A stretch of 64,000 nt of DNA from Sphingomonas sp. (GTDB taxonomy: Bacteria > Pseudomonadota > Alphaproteobacteria > Sphingomonadales > Sphingomonadaceae): the NCBI RefSeq assembly GCF_019746665.1, contig NZ_JAIERS010000017.1, positions 62,001 through 126,000 on the forward strand, written 5' to 3'. Made by a program: the position numbers and the translations under genes. Under the pieces are notes generated by a model that saw only the letters and a list, made by a program, of their open reading frames with translations, was not told the origin of the DNA and ran no database searches. This document shows positions 37,748-47,157 of the stretch, in pieces. Positions within the stretch are counted from its first letter, which is position 1. Each line of letters begins with the position of its first letter.

Positions 37748-39063
37748 AGCATACTCGCACCGCCGCCGCGCTGATCGCGCTCGCCTTGCTCGCCGGCTGC
37801 GGCACGCCCAAGGGCAAGAAGCGCACGCCGACGCTTGGCGAACGCATCCCGATCCTGGTGTCCGAAAATGGCGCCGAAATCGACAAGAGCCTGGCGGCGG
37901 TCGACGTGCTGCTGCCACCCGCGCAAGCCAATGAGAGCTGGACTCAGCCCGGCGGCGACGCGAGCAAATCGCTGGGTCACCTCGCGCTCGGCACCAATCT
38001 GAAGCGGGCGTGGAGCGTCCATATCAAGGGTGGCAATGCCCGGCTGCGGCTTGGCGCTCCGCCGGTCGTCGCCGAGGGTAAGCTGTTCGTTGTCGATGTC
38101 GATGGTAAGGTAAACGCCTTCGCCGCCGATACCGGGCGCAAGCTGTGGTCGAACGGGCTGCCGGCCGACAAGAAGAACCGCCAGGCGCGCTTTGGTGGCG
38201 GCGCGAGCTATGACGATGGCAAAGTGTTCGCGACCGATGGGCTCGGCGATCTCGTCGCGCTGAACGCGAGCGACGGCAGCGTGCTGTGGCGCGCGCGCCC
38301 CGGTGGCCCGCTGCGCGGCGCGCCAACCGTTGCCAATGGCGCGGTCTATACGCTCACCCAGGATAATCAGCTCTTCTCGGTCAACCAGGCGACGGGCGAG
38401 ACGCAGTGGACGCAGCTCGGCACGCTCGAAGCGCAGGGCGTGTTCGGCGTCGGCGCGCCGGCGGTTGGGCGCGGCACGATCGTCGCCGGCTTCTCCTCTG
38501 GCGAGCTGAACGCCTATCGGTACGAGAATGGCCGCACCTTGTGGCAGGACCAGCTTTCGCGCACCAGCATCACCACCTCGGTATCGAGCATTGCCGATAT
38601 CGACGCGAGCCCAGTGATCGCCGATGATCGCGTTTATGCGATGGGAGCCGGCGGCCGCACGGTCGCGCTGCAGCTCACCACCGGCCAGCGGCTGTGGGAG
38701 CAGAACATCGCCGGGCTCTCCACGCCTTGGCTCGCAGGCGAATGGCTGTTCGTGATGAGCGACGATGGCCGGCTGATCTGCCTCTCGCGCGCCAATGGCA
38801 AGATCCGCTGGATCACGAGCCTGGGCGCGTTCAAGAACACCAAGAAGAACAAGGGTGCGCCGGTCTATTGGTCCGGGCCAGTGTTGGCAGGTGGCCGTTT
38901 GCTTGTCCTTGGTTCGCTGGGACAGATCGTGTCGGTCGATGCGGTGACGGGCAAGGTCGGCACGCGGATCAAGAACGGCACGCCCTTCACCTTCGGGCCG
39001 GTGGTCGCGAACAACATGCTGTTCGTACTCGACGCCAAGGGCAAGCTTACCGCATATCGGTGA
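37744..39063 (+). CDS. bamB: outer membrane assembly lipoprotein BamB
   Basis: BamB is a beta-propeller lipoprotein of the BAM complex that inserts outer-membrane proteins. The 439-residue product has lipobox LLAGC (Cys19) and successive PQQ-type blades (LRLGAPPVVAEGKLFVVDVDGKVNAF, SYDDGKVFATDGLGDLVALNA, GAVYTLTQDNQLFSVNQATGE, and more to VANNMLFVLDAKGKLTAYR). The order yfgM-bamB-der is the classic arrangement, here with very short spacers. Confidence 0.95.
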   Translation: MKHTRTAAALIALALLAGCGTPKGKKRTPTLGERIPILVSENGAEIDKSLAAVDVLLPPAQANESWTQPGGDASKSLGHLALGTNLKRAWSVHIKGGNARLRLGAPPVVAEGKLFVVDVDGKVNAFAADTGRKLWSNGLPADKKNRQARFGGGASYDDGKVFATDGLGDLVALNASDGSVLWRARPGGPLRGAPTVANGAVYTLTQDNQLFSVNQATGETQWTQLGTLEAQGVFGVGAPAVGRGTIVAGFSSGELNAYRYENGRTLWQDQLSRTSITTSVSSIADIDASPVIADDRVYAMGAGGRTVALQLTTGQRLWEQNIAGLSTPWLAGEWLFVMSDDGRLICLSRANGKIRWITSLGAFKNTKKNKGAPVYWSGPVLAGGRLLVLGSLGQIVSVDAVTGKVGTRIKNGTPFTFGPVVANNMLFVLDAKGKLTAYR

Positions 39064-39099
39064 TTTGCGCGGGGGCCATTGCCCGCGTAAGGGGCGGCG

Positions 39100-40449
39100 A
39101 TGGCACAGCTTCCGACGGTCGCGATCATTGGCCGGCCCAATGTCGGCAAATCCACTCTGTTCAACCGCCTGGTCGGCAAGCGGCTAGCCCTGGTCGACGA
39201 CCGCCCGGGCGTGACGCGCGACCGGCGCGAGGGCGAGGCGCATCTGCTCGGCCTCGACTTCCGGGTGATCGACACCGCCGGCTATGAGGATGAAGACGCG
39301 CAGTCGCTTCCCGGACGGATGCGCCAGCAGACCGAGGCGGCGGTACGCCAGGCCGATGTTGCGCTGTTCCTGATCGACGCGCGCGCCGGGATTGTGCCGC
39401 TCGATGAGGAAATCGCCCGCTGGCTTCGCGGATCAACGACGCCGGTGGTGCTGGTCGCCAACAAGGCCGAAGGTCGCGCGGGCGAGGGCGGGGTGATCGA
39501 ATCGCTTGCGCTGGGCTTTGGCGATCCGGTGCAGCTGTCCGCCGAACACGGCGAGGGGCTCGCCGATTTGTTCGAGGCGCTGCTGCCCCATCTGGAACGC
39601 GATGACGAACCGGCGCCCGAGCCTGACGCGGAAGACCCGGCCGCACCGCTGAAGCTCGCGATCGTCGGGCGGCCCAATGCCGGCAAGTCGACGCTCATCA
39701 ACCGGATGCTCGGCGAGGACCGGCTGATCACCGGGCCCGAGGCCGGGATAACTCGCGATTCGATCGCGATCGACTGGGAATGGCAGGGGCGCCAGGTGCG
39801 CCTGATCGACACCGCCGGGATGCGCAAGCGCGCCCAGGTGCAGGACAAGCTGGAGAAGCTCGCCGTCGCCGACGCGCTCCACGCGGTCGATTTCGCCGAA
39901 GTCGTCGTCCTGCTGCTCGATGCGACGCGCGGGCTGGAGGCGCAGGATCTGAAGATCGCCGACCGCGTGCTGCAGGAAGGCCGCGCGCTGATGATCGCGC
40001 TCAACAAATGGGACGTGGCGGAAAATGCCTCGGCGCTGTTCAACGGCGTGCGCGCGGCGCTCGACGAGGGGCTGGCGCAGGTGCGGGGCGTGCCTTTGCT
40101 CACCGTTTCCGCCGTCACCGGCAAGGGGATCGACGCGCTGATCGAGGCCGGGTTCGCGACGCGCGAGGCTTGGTCGCGCCGGGTGCCAACCGGTGAGTTG
40201 AACCGCTGGTTCGAACGCGCGGTGGAGGCCAACCCGCCGCCCGCGCCCGGTGGCAAGCGCATCAAGCTGCGCTACGTCACCCAGGCGAAGACGCGCCCGC
40301 CGGGCTTCGTGCTGTTCGGCACCCGGGTCGATCAGCTGCCGGAGAGCTATCAGCGCTACCTGGTCAACGGCATTCGCCGCGAGCTGGGCTTTGGCGCGGT
40401 GCCGGTGCGGCTGACGCTGCGCGCGCCCAAGAACCCGTTCAGCAAGTGA
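39100..40449 (+). CDS. der: ribosome biogenesis GTPase Der (EngA)
   Basis: Der has two tandem GTPase domains needed for 50S assembly. The 449-residue product has G1 GRPNVGKSTLFN (10-21) and GRPNAGKSTLIN (about 190-201), DTAG G3 motifs in each half, NKAE and NKWD G4 motifs, and a C-terminal KH-like domain (KLRYVTQAKTRPPGFVLFG). Length is normal. The next gene overlaps its last four bases. Confidence 0.97.
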   Translation: MAQLPTVAIIGRPNVGKSTLFNRLVGKRLALVDDRPGVTRDRREGEAHLLGLDFRVIDTAGYEDEDAQSLPGRMRQQTEAAVRQADVALFLIDARAGIVPLDEEIARWLRGSTTPVVLVANKAEGRAGEGGVIESLALGFGDPVQLSAEHGEGLADLFEALLPHLERDDEPAPEPDAEDPAAPLKLAIVGRPNAGKSTLINRMLGEDRLITGPEAGITRDSIAIDWEWQGRQVRLIDTAGMRKRAQVQDKLEKLAVADALHAVDFAEVVVLLLDATRGLEAQDLKIADRVLQEGRALMIALNKWDVAENASALFNGVRAALDEGLAQVRGVPLLTVSAVTGKGIDALIEAGFATREAWSRRVPTGELNRWFERAVEANPPPAPGGKRIKLRYVTQAKTRPPGFVLFGTRVDQLPESYQRYLVNGIRRELGFGAVPVRLTLRAPKNPFSK

Positions 40450-40670
40450 TTCGGATCGATCTGCGGGGGATGCGCTGTCCTTGGCCCGCGCTGCGGCTGG
40501 CGCGTGCGTTGCGGGAGGGGGCGGATACGGTCGAGGTGCTGGCGGACGATCCCCGGGCGCCGGAGGAACTCGCGGCTGTCGCCGCCGGCGCGGGCGCTCA
40601 TTTTATTGCCACCGAAGGTGCTTTTCGCGTGACCCGCGCCGCGCCTGTCAATCCATCCTTTACCGCTTGA
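40446..40670 (+). CDS. TusA-family sulfur-carrier-like protein
   Basis: The 74-residue product starts at a GTG overlapping the der stop (GTGA). It is nearly all one TusA/SirA domain: IRIDLRGMRCPWPALRLARALREG with the sulfur-accepting cysteine at 11 in CPWP. TusA-type proteins pass persulfide sulfur to tRNA thiolation or other targets. Which target applies here is unknown. It is coupled to der without an evident link. Confidence 0.85.
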   Translation: MIRIDLRGMRCPWPALRLARALREGADTVEVLADDPRAPEELAAVAAGAGAHFIATEGAFRVTRAAPVNPSFTA

Positions 40671-40737
40671 GGCGTAAGCGGATCAGGTGGCGCGGCCAGG
40701 GGCCGGCAGCGCCACAACTAGAGACGGGGAGTGACTG

Positions 40738-41172
40738 GTGACGCCAGACGACGCCACCTTGATCGATATGAACGCCTTTCAGCAGGCGCGCTCGGAGCTG
40801 GGCAATGCCTTTGTCCGCATCCTCGGTTATTTCGAGGAGGACGGCGTCAAATCGGTCGACGCGATCGAGGCGGCGATGCGGGACAAAAGCGCGGCCGCGC
40901 TCGTGCGCCCGGCACACACGCTGAAGGGCGAGGCCCGCCAGTTCGGCGCCGAGCCGCTCGCTCTTGTCGCTGAGACGATCGAATTGATCGCGCGCAAATG
41001 CGTGGAAACCCATGATACGCCCGAGGAAGCGCTGCCGCATGTCGTCGGTTTGCGCGCGCTCTACGATCGCACCATCGAGCGGTTGAAGCGCGAGGCGAGC
41101 CCGCTCGTCGCGCGGCGCCCTGCTGGCGGCTTTGGACGGCGCGGCGGCGCGCCGGTATTTGGCCGAGCATAA
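40738..41172 (+). CDS. histidine phosphotransfer (Hpt) protein
   Basis: The 144-residue product (GTG start) is a single Hpt domain. RPAHTLKGEARQFGAEPL has the phosphorylated histidine at 60, inside the family's amphipathic helices. The C-terminal 35 residues are basic and Gly/Arg-rich. An Hpt protein accepts phosphate from a hybrid kinase and passes it to a response regulator. No kinase or receiver is adjacent, so the partners lie elsewhere. ChpT is a different fold, so this is not ChpT. Confidence 0.88.
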   Translation: MTPDDATLIDMNAFQQARSELGNAFVRILGYFEEDGVKSVDAIEAAMRDKSAAALVRPAHTLKGEARQFGAEPLALVAETIELIARKCVETHDTPEEALPHVVGLRALYDRTIERLKREASPLVARRPAGGFGRRGGAPVFGRA

Positions 41173-41195
41173 ATGTCCGATCGCGTCGGGCGGGC

Positions 41196-41684
41196 TTAGT
41201 GCGCGTGGCCCTCGGCCGGCGAGCTGTTGAGCTGGATATAATTTTGAAGGCCGACCCGGGCGATGATCTCGAACTGGGTTTCAATCATGTCGACATGCTC
41301 TTCCTCGCTGGCGAGAATGTCGGCGAACAAGTCGCGGCTCACATAATCGCGCACCGCTTCACAATGCGCGACCGCGTCGCGCAGCACCGCGATCGCTTCT
41401 TCCTCCAGCGCCAGATCGGCGCGGAGTACTTCCTCCACCGTCTCGCCCACCCGCAGCCGGCCAAGCAGCTGGAAATTGGGGAGGCCGTTCAGGAACAGGA
41501 TGCGCTCGGCCAGCCGGTCGGCATGGCGCATCTCGTCGATTGATTCATGGCGCTCGTGCTCGGCGAGCTTCTTGACGCCCCAATTGTCGAGCACGCGGTA
41601 GTGCAGCCAATATTGGTTGACCGCGGTCAGCTCGTTCTTGAGCACCAGGTTCAGGAACTCGATGACCTTCGCATCACCTTTCAT
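41196..41684 (-). CDS. bfr: bacterioferritin
   Basis: This heme-containing iron storage ferritin has 162 residues. The ferroxidase and heme ligands fall at the usual positions: Glu18, Glu51, Met52 (heme) and His54, plus the later EEE segment of ASEEEHVDMIETQ. It starts MKGDAKVIEFLNLVLKNELTAVNQY, as standard. It lies 52 bp after bfd on the same strand, the normal bfd-bfr pair for iron storage and release. Confidence 0.97.
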   Translation of the reverse strand: MKGDAKVIEFLNLVLKNELTAVNQYWLHYRVLDNWGVKKLAEHERHESIDEMRHADRLAERILFLNGLPNFQLLGRLRVGETVEEVLRADLALEEEAIAVLRDAVAHCEAVRDYVSRDLFADILASEEEHVDMIETQFEIIARVGLQNYIQLNSSPAEGHAH

Positions 41685-41736
41685 GGCGCATCCTTTCGCT
41701 TGAGCGCCTCCGCTATTGGCCGCGCGAAAAACCGCG

Positions 41737-41910
41737 TCAAGCGGCGTTGCGAGCTTCGCTGATGATGGTGCGGGCAAAGCGGATGCACTGACCGCATTTG
41801 GCGCGGTGGCCGAGCGCCTTGTAGCTTTGGCAGGCGGTACGACAGCCCCCGCGTGCCGCAGCTTCGCGGAGTTCGTTCTCGCGGATATTGTTGCAGACGC
41901 AGACGATCAT
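41737..41910 (-). CDS. bfd: bacterioferritin-associated ferredoxin
   Basis: Bfd is a 57-residue 2Fe-2S protein that reduces bacterioferritin to release iron. Cysteines at 4, 6, 39 and 42 (CVC near the start, CGQC near the end) match the cluster ligands of the family. The start is ATG 41910; a longer frame to 41985 would extend into the repeats upstream. Two palindromic iron-box candidates precede it. Confidence 0.93.
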   Translation of the reverse strand: MIVCVCNNIRENELREAAARGGCRTACQSYKALGHRAKCGQCIRFARTIISEARNAA

Positions 41911-41945
41911 GCGGCCTCTCGCTATCGCCTTTCTCTTGGCGCTAA

Positions 41946-41985
41946 TGCGAGTGAGTCGCAAGCTGTTATTGCGACGCGGTCGCAA
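41946..41985 (-). promoter_or_regulatory. two palindromes resembling Fur-type iron boxes before bfd
   Basis: TGCGA-GTGAG-TCGCA (41946-41960) and TTGCGAC-GCG-GTCGCAA (41969-41985) are perfect inverted repeats with TTGCGA/TCGCAA half-sites 36 and 59 bp upstream of bfd. The second lies in the last codons of DUF418. Their shape resembles alphaproteobacterial Fur/Irr-type operators, and bfd is typically iron-regulated. The protein that binds them is not shown by the sequence. Confidence 0.45.
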
Positions 41986-43237
41986 ATTCTCCCCGAGTGC
42001 GCCGCAACGGCTGAAGTTGCCCGCGGGCGAGGCTGCGCCACAGCCACTCTATCGGACCATAGCGAAAGCGTGCAAGCCACGGCGCCGACCAGAGCAGCAT
42101 CAGTCCCCAGATGGCGAGGACGACCAGATAGCACCGGCTGCGGCTGAGGTGCCCGTACAGGCCAAGGCCATAGCCGTAGAACAGCGTTGAACAGATTAGC
42201 GATGTGCCCAGATAATTGCTGAACGCCATTTGCCCGGCCGAACCGATCCGCGCGACAACCGCCCCCCCGTGCCGCGCGAGCAGGGCCAGCGCGCTCGCCC
42301 AGGCGATGATCGCGAGCGGGCGGAAGGGGGTGGAAATCACCGTCAGCCCCGCCGCCACCGCCGACGTGCTATAGTGATGCGTTGCCATCCACCACGCGCC
42401 GAACGCATAACCGGGCAGCGCCACCCCCGCGCCGATCGCCAGCCAGCGGCGATAGCGCGCGCTCTCCCAGTCACCGCGCAACAGGCCGCTTTTCAGCATC
42501 GCCATGCCGAGCAGCATGTAGGCAAGCGTTTCCCAGCCGACGATGAACAGAGTACTGATCGGGGTCGCCGCTTCCTTCTTGAGCCGATCGGTGAGCACGG
42601 TCGGATAGTCGCCGCGATGCGTGCGAAGCTCGGCCGTGATCACCGCCGGCGGCGGCTGGCCGAAGAAGTCCCGGTAGTTGGCATATTGCTGCGTCACCGC
42701 CTTGTTCGCTTTGCCGGTCGCGACGAGTGCCTCGGTGCGCTGCGCGTCCCAGGCCACGCTGGCGAACAGCGCGGTCTGGACGGCGAGCAGGCCGACCGCT
42801 GTGTGAATCAGCCGACGCACAGACAATTTACGAAACAGGAACAGGATGAAGCCGATCAGGGCATAATGATGCAGAATATCCCCCCACCAGATCAGGTAGA
42901 GGTGAACGAGGCCGAAGAGCAGCAGCCAGAACATTCGCGCATAATGGATGCGGGCCGCGTTCTCGCCCTTTTCGGTCCCGCGTTCGATCACGAGCAGCGC
43001 GGAGGCGCCGAACAGGAAGCTGAACAGCCCCCGCATCTTGCCATCGAAGAACAGATAATTGAAATCGTAGAGCGCGTAATCGAGCCAGCTAAAGCTGCCA
43101 TAGGCGGCTGGATTGCCATAGGCGGCGGTGGGCATGGCGAAGGCGATGATGTTCATCACCAAAATGCCCATCACCGCGACCCCGCGGACAACGTCAAGCG
43201 TGGCGATGCGATCGCCCTGCGATACACCCTCGGACAT
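41966..43237 (-). CDS. DUF418-domain multispan membrane protein
   Basis: The 423-residue product has about ten hydrophobic helices and the DUF418/YeiB pattern: RIATLDVVRGVAVMGILVMNI at the start, FFDGKMRGLFSFLFGASALL, WGDILHHYALIGFILFLFRK, and a C-terminal DUF418 part (AGQMAFSNYLGTSLICSTLFYGYG, PIEWLWRSL). YeiB-like proteins resemble acyltransferase-3 membrane enzymes but have no assigned reaction. Confidence 0.92.
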   Translation of the reverse strand: MSEGVSQGDRIATLDVVRGVAVMGILVMNIIAFAMPTAAYGNPAAYGSFSWLDYALYDFNYLFFDGKMRGLFSFLFGASALLVIERGTEKGENAARIHYARMFWLLLFGLVHLYLIWWGDILHHYALIGFILFLFRKLSVRRLIHTAVGLLAVQTALFASVAWDAQRTEALVATGKANKAVTQQYANYRDFFGQPPPAVITAELRTHRGDYPTVLTDRLKKEAATPISTLFIVGWETLAYMLLGMAMLKSGLLRGDWESARYRRWLAIGAGVALPGYAFGAWWMATHHYSTSAVAAGLTVISTPFRPLAIIAWASALALLARHGGAVVARIGSAGQMAFSNYLGTSLICSTLFYGYGLGLYGHLSRSRCYLVVLAIWGLMLLWSAPWLARFRYGPIEWLWRSLARGQLQPLRRTRGEFATASQ

Positions 43238-43246
43238 CGGCTTTCC

Positions 43247-43651
43247 CTAGCGCGCTTCGCGGCGGATCATCAGCTTCAGCCCCGACCAGGTCTCGTCGAC
43301 CGCGCACACCTTCACATCGACCAGATCGAGCGGCAGCGCGACCGCGCGGATCACATCCTCGGTCACGTCGCTGGCCACGCCCGAGGCGCGCTTCGGCCAC
43401 GATACCCACAGAAAACCGGCTGCCGCGAGGCAATGGCGTAGCTGCGGCAATTGGCGTTCCAGCGTCGCGCGTTCGGTGACGAAGAGGTGCGCCGCCTCTA
43501 GTCCCGCCGAGGGCGCGGTCTGCACATCGAGCGCGGCGATTTCTTGCGCAAGCGAGTCGCGGATCGCCTCGGGCATATGGCAGAACCAAGCGCGCATCCC
43601 GGGCTTCAATCCCAGCTTCTCGGCGAGCGAGCGGTTCGAATAGCCGCTCAT
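43247..43651 (-). CDS. DUF3052-family protein
   Basis: The product is 134 residues from ATG 43651: [22 protein letters not shown], then a short alpha/beta fold ending [21 protein letters not shown]. This matches the DUF3052 pattern. Members are often near nitroreductase or antibiotic-resistance genes, with no tested activity. Its ATG overlaps the nitroreductase stop (ATGA), so the two are coupled. Confidence 0.85.
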   Translation of the reverse strand: MSGYSNRSLAEKLGLKPGMRAWFCHMPEAIRDSLAQEIAALDVQTAPSAGLEAAHLFVTERATLERQLPQLRHCLAAAGFLWVSWPKRASGVASDVTEDVIRAVALPLDLVDVKVCAVDETWSGLKLMIRREAR

Positions 43652-44322
43652 AGCCAGCTCGTAATCTGCGCCAGCGGCTTCTTGCGCAGCGCATGGAGCG
43701 GAACGGTCGCGTCGGGCGCGGCGTGTCCTGCGACGACGATCATCACCGGCTTTTCGTGATCGGGACGACCGCACGCTTCGTTCAGGAACTTCATCGGGTT
43801 GGGCGTGTGGGTGAGCGTCGCCACATTGGCGGCGTGGAGCGCGGCGAGCAGGAAGCCGGTCGCGATGCCGACCGATTCGTTGACATAATAATTCTGTCGA
43901 TCCTCGCCCGGCTCGATCCCGCCGCGCCGCTGCGCGAAGACCACGATCAGATAGGGCGCGACGTTAAGAAAGCTCTTGTCGGGATCGGTGCCGAGCGGGG
44001 CGAGCGCTTCGAGCCATTCCTCGCTCGCCTTGCCGGCATAGAAAGCGCGCTCCTCCTCTTCGGCGGCTTCACGGATGCGCGCTTTCAGGTCGGCGCTCTC
44101 GACGACGGCGAAATGCCAGGGCTGATGATTGGCGCCCGAGGGCGCGGTGCCGGCCGCCTCGATCGCCGCCTCGATCACCGCGCGCGGCACGGGCTCGTCG
44201 CTAAAATAGCGGCAGGTGCGGCGTTCACGCAGCCGGTCGCGAAACGCCTCGACCCGCGCGATGCGTTCGTCGTCGGCGATGGGTGTCAAGCCGGGCCAGG
44301 CTTGGGCAGGATGATCGCGCAT
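43648..44322 (-). CDS. nitroreductase-family flavoprotein
   Basis: The 224-residue FMN-dependent nitroreductase fold has [40 protein letters not shown] at the FMN-binding start and [21 protein letters not shown] near the middle, then [18 protein letters not shown]. The [10 protein letters not shown] part resembles the iodotyrosine-deiodinase branch, so a reductive dehalogenation or quinone/nitro reduction are possible. The substrate is unknown. Confidence 0.92.
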   Translation of the reverse strand: MRDHPAQAWPGLTPIADDERIARVEAFRDRLRERRTCRYFSDEPVPRAVIEAAIEAAGTAPSGANHQPWHFAVVESADLKARIREAAEEEERAFYAGKASEEWLEALAPLGTDPDKSFLNVAPYLIVVFAQRRGGIEPGEDRQNYYVNESVGIATGFLLAALHAANVATLTHTPNPMKFLNEACGRPDHEKPVMIVVAGHAAPDATVPLHALRKKPLAQITSWL

Positions 44323-44365
44323 GAAACCCCCTTGGTGGCAAAGTGCCCGATTTGCGTGGGAGAGG

Positions 44366-44734
44366 CTAGGGGGAATGGGGGAGCGTCAGCGCAAGGCGAC
44401 CCACACAGGCAGCGAGGCGGCGATCAACGGTCCATAGTCGCGTTCCATGCGCCTGTGCCGATGCCAACAAATGCGCGTCGCTATAACCGATACCGGACCC
44501 GACCAGGCGCTCACGCTCGATGAAATCACGCACGGCCTTAGCGGGCAGGAAGGTCAATCGCGGAAGAAGGTCGAGAAAGAAAAGCGTATTTTCGCGGTCG
44601 GGAATACCGCCCAAGGCAAGTTCGCCAATGATCACGTCATGCGTCACGACGCGCTCCTCCGCGAGCAATTCGACAAGCCGAACGTTGGCGCGTTTGAAGT
44701 GATCGACCCAAATACCAGTGTCGACCAGGATCAT
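44366..44734 (-). CDS. vapC: VapC-family PIN-domain toxin
   Basis: The 122-residue PIN ribonuclease has the expected acidic residues: Asp5 in [13 protein letters not shown], Glu38 in IIGELALGG, Asp86 in [11 protein letters not shown] and Asp104 in WTVDRRL. VapC toxins cleave tRNA or rRNA and are kept inactive by VapB. It starts two bases after the antitoxin stop; a longer start at 44758 would overlap it. The complete motif set suggests an active toxin. Confidence 0.9.
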   Translation of the reverse strand: MILVDTGIWVDHFKRANVRLVELLAEERVVTHDVIIGELALGGIPDRENTLFFLDLLPRLTFLPAKAVRDFIERERLVGSGIGYSDAHLLASAQAHGTRLWTVDRRLAACVGRLALTLPHSP

Positions 44735-44736
44735 GG

Positions 44737-44919
44737 TCAACGGCGTTCGGGCGCCCATGCGTTCGCGTCCGCCCCGCCAAGCGCTGCGAGTTTCCGACCC
44801 GCCTCCTGCGCGACGAGTCGGCGTAAGGCCTCATCAAACAGGCGCGGAAGTTCGTCGATCCCGCTCAACGTCTTTGCGTCAGCGAGCAGTCGCTCGTCGA
44901 TTTGAACCAGCATTTCCAT
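44737..44919 (-). CDS. vapB: VapB-type antitoxin
   Basis: The 60-residue product MEMLVQIDERLLADAKTLSG, with LPRLFDEALRRLVAQEAGRKL, looks like the short ribbon-helix-helix VapB antitoxins of the type that pairs with PIN toxins. It is directly upstream of vapC on the same strand and starts nine bases after the purL stop. The pair could therefore be expressed from the purL promoter as well as its own. Confidence 0.82.
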   Translation of the reverse strand: MEMLVQIDERLLADAKTLSGIDELPRLFDEALRRLVAQEAGRKLAALGGADANAWAPERR

Positions 44920-44928
44920 GTCGGCTCC

Positions 44929-47148
44929 TTAGCCGATTTCGCCCGCCCCTTCCATCAGCGCCGGGAAGAACCCCTCATGCGCCGCGCGCAGTTCATCGAG
45001 GGTGACGACATGGTCCTTCGCCGGGCATTCGACGATGATCCGCCCGGTGATCGTGCGCCCGATCCGCTCCACCGGCACCCCGGCACGGGTGGAGGCGTGG
45101 AGGAAGTCGTGGAGATGCTCGTCGCGTACCGTCGCGACGTACAGCCCCTGATCCTCGGCGAAGTAAGTCGCCGCCAGGCCGTGCGGGACGGCTGCCGAAA
45201 CCATCGCGCCGATCCCGCCCGCCAGCGCCATTTCGGCGATCGCGACGAGCAACCCGCCGTCCGCCACGTCATGCACGGCCGACAGCGCGCCCGCCTCGAT
45301 CTGGCGGCGGACGAAAGCGCCGTGGCGGCGCTCTGCTTCCAGATCGACCCGCGGCGGTGCGCCATCCTCGCGCCCGTGCAGCTCGCGCAGCCAGAGTGAC
45401 TGCCCGAGATCGTAACGTGGCTCGCCGATCAGCACGAGCACGTCCCCGGTCCCTTTGAAGGCGATCGTCGCGGCCTTGGTGTAGTCCTTGAGCAGCCCCA
45501 CGCCGCCCACCGCCGGCGTCGGCAGGATCGCCGAGCCGCCGCCGGTCGCCTTGCTCTCATTGTAGAGCGACACATTGCCGCTCACGATCGGGAAATCGAG
45601 CGCGCGGCAGGCTTCCGCCATCCCCTCGATACAGCCAACGAGCTGCGCCATGATCTCAGGTCGCTGCGGGTTGGCGAAGTTGAGGCAATCGGTCGCGGCG
45701 AGCGGCGTCGCGCCCACCGCGCAGAGGTTGCGCCAAGCTTCCGCGATCGCTTGCTTCCCACCTTCATGGGGCTCCGCGTAGCAATAGCGCGGGGTGCAAT
45801 CGGTGGTAATGGCGAGCGCTTTCTTGGTGCCATGCACCCGCACCACCGCCGCGTCGCCGCCGGGGGGCTGGAGCGTGTCCCCGCCGACCTTCTGGTCATA
45901 TTGCTCCCAAATCCAGCGTCGGCTGGCGAGATCGGGCGAGGCCATCAGCTTCAGCAGATCGCCCGCGACATCCATCGTCGTCGGCGCATCGGCGAGCGGC
46001 GCGGCCTGCGGAGCAGGAGTATAGGGCCGGTCGTAGAGCGGTGCATCGTCGGCGAGCGGCCCGAGCGGAATATCCGCCACCTTATCGCCGTGGTGGAAGA
46101 GCTCCATCCGGCCGGTATCGGTAACTTCCCCGATCACCGCGAAATCGAGCTGCCATTTGCGGAAGATCGCCTCCGCCTCGGCCTCGCGACCGGGTTTCAG
46201 CACCATCAGCATCCGCTCCTGGCTCTCGGAGAGCATCATCTCATAGGCGGTCATGCCGGTTTCGCGGCATGGCACCTTGTCCATCTCCAGCCGGATGCCG
46301 ACGCCGCCCTTCGACGCCATCTCCACCGACGAACTGGTGAGACCCGCCGCGCCCATATCCTGAATGGCGACAATCGCGTCCGACGCCATCAACTCCAGGC
46401 AGGCCTCGATGAGCAGCTTTTCGGTGAAGGGATCGCCGACTTGCACCGTCGGCCGCTTTTCTTCGGCATCCTCGCCGAAGTCGGCCGAGGCCATCGTCGC
46501 CCCGTGGATGCCGTCGCGTCCGGTCTTGGAGCCGACATAGACCACCGGATTGCCGATGCCGGCGGCCGCCGAATAAAAGATCTTGGCGGTCTCGGCGACG
46601 CCCACCGTCATCGCGTTGACCAGGATATTGCCGTCATAGGCCGCGTGGAAATTCACCTCCCCGCCCACCGTCGGCACCCCGACGCAATTGCCATAGCCGC
46701 CGATCCCCGCGACCACGCCGGCGATCAGGTGGCGCATCCTGGGGTGATCGGGCCGGCCGAAGCGCAGCGCGTTCATATTCGCGACCGGCCGTGCGCCCAT
46801 CGTGAACACGTCGCGGAGGATACCACCGACGCCGGTCGCCGCGCCCTGATAGGGCTCGATGTAGCTGGGGTGGTTGTGGCTTTCCATCTTGAAGATGGCG
46901 GCCTGGCCGTCGCCAATGTCGATCACGCCTGCATTCTCGCCCGGCCCCTGGATCACCCAGGGGGCGCTCGTCGGCAGCTTCTTCAGGTACAGCCGGCTCG
47001 ATTTATAGCTGCAATGCTCGGACCACATGACCGAGAAGATCCCAAGCTCGGTGAGGTTCGGCACGCGGCCAAGCGCCGCGACGACGCGCTCATATTCCTC
47101 GGGGCTCAGCCCATGCTGGGCGACGATCTCGGGCGTGATCTCGGTCAT
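44929..47148 (-). CDS. purL: phosphoribosylformylglycinamidine synthase subunit PurL
   Basis: PurL makes formylglycinamidine ribonucleotide in purine synthesis, together with PurQ and PurS. The 739-residue product is the short bacterial form. It shows the [21 protein letters not shown] start, [39 protein letters not shown] and [16 protein letters not shown]. Length is normal. purQ and purS are not in the window. vapBC follows it in the same direction after nine bases. Confidence 0.97.
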   Translation of the reverse strand: MTEITPEIVAQHGLSPEEYERVVAALGRVPNLTELGIFSVMWSEHCSYKSSRLYLKKLPTSAPWVIQGPGENAGVIDIGDGQAAIFKMESHNHPSYIEPYQGAATGVGGILRDVFTMGARPVANMNALRFGRPDHPRMRHLIAGVVAGIGGYGNCVGVPTVGGEVNFHAAYDGNILVNAMTVGVAETAKIFYSAAAGIGNPVVYVGSKTGRDGIHGATMASADFGEDAEEKRPTVQVGDPFTEKLLIEACLELMASDAIVAIQDMGAAGLTSSSVEMASKGGVGIRLEMDKVPCRETGMTAYEMMLSESQERMLMVLKPGREAEAEAIFRKWQLDFAVIGEVTDTGRMELFHHGDKVADIPLGPLADDAPLYDRPYTPAPQAAPLADAPTTMDVAGDLLKLMASPDLASRRWIWEQYDQKVGGDTLQPPGGDAAVVRVHGTKKALAITTDCTPRYCYAEPHEGGKQAIAEAWRNLCAVGATPLAATDCLNFANPQRPEIMAQLVGCIEGMAEACRALDFPIVSGNVSLYNESKATGGGSAILPTPAVGGVGLLKDYTKAATIAFKGTGDVLVLIGEPRYDLGQSLWLRELHGREDGAPPRVDLEAERRHGAFVRRQIEAGALSAVHDVADGGLLVAIAEMALAGGIGAMVSAAVPHGLAATYFAEDQGLYVATVRDEHLHDFLHASTRAGVPVERIGRTITGRIIVECPAKDHVVTLDELRAAHEGFFPALMEGAGEIG

Positions 47149-47157
47149 GCGCGGGCT

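Noticed and set aside
42230-43441. 403-codon plus-strand frame opposite DUF418
   Set aside because: The minus strand encodes a well-formed multispan DUF418 protein; the other frame is Arg/Gln/His-rich shadow.
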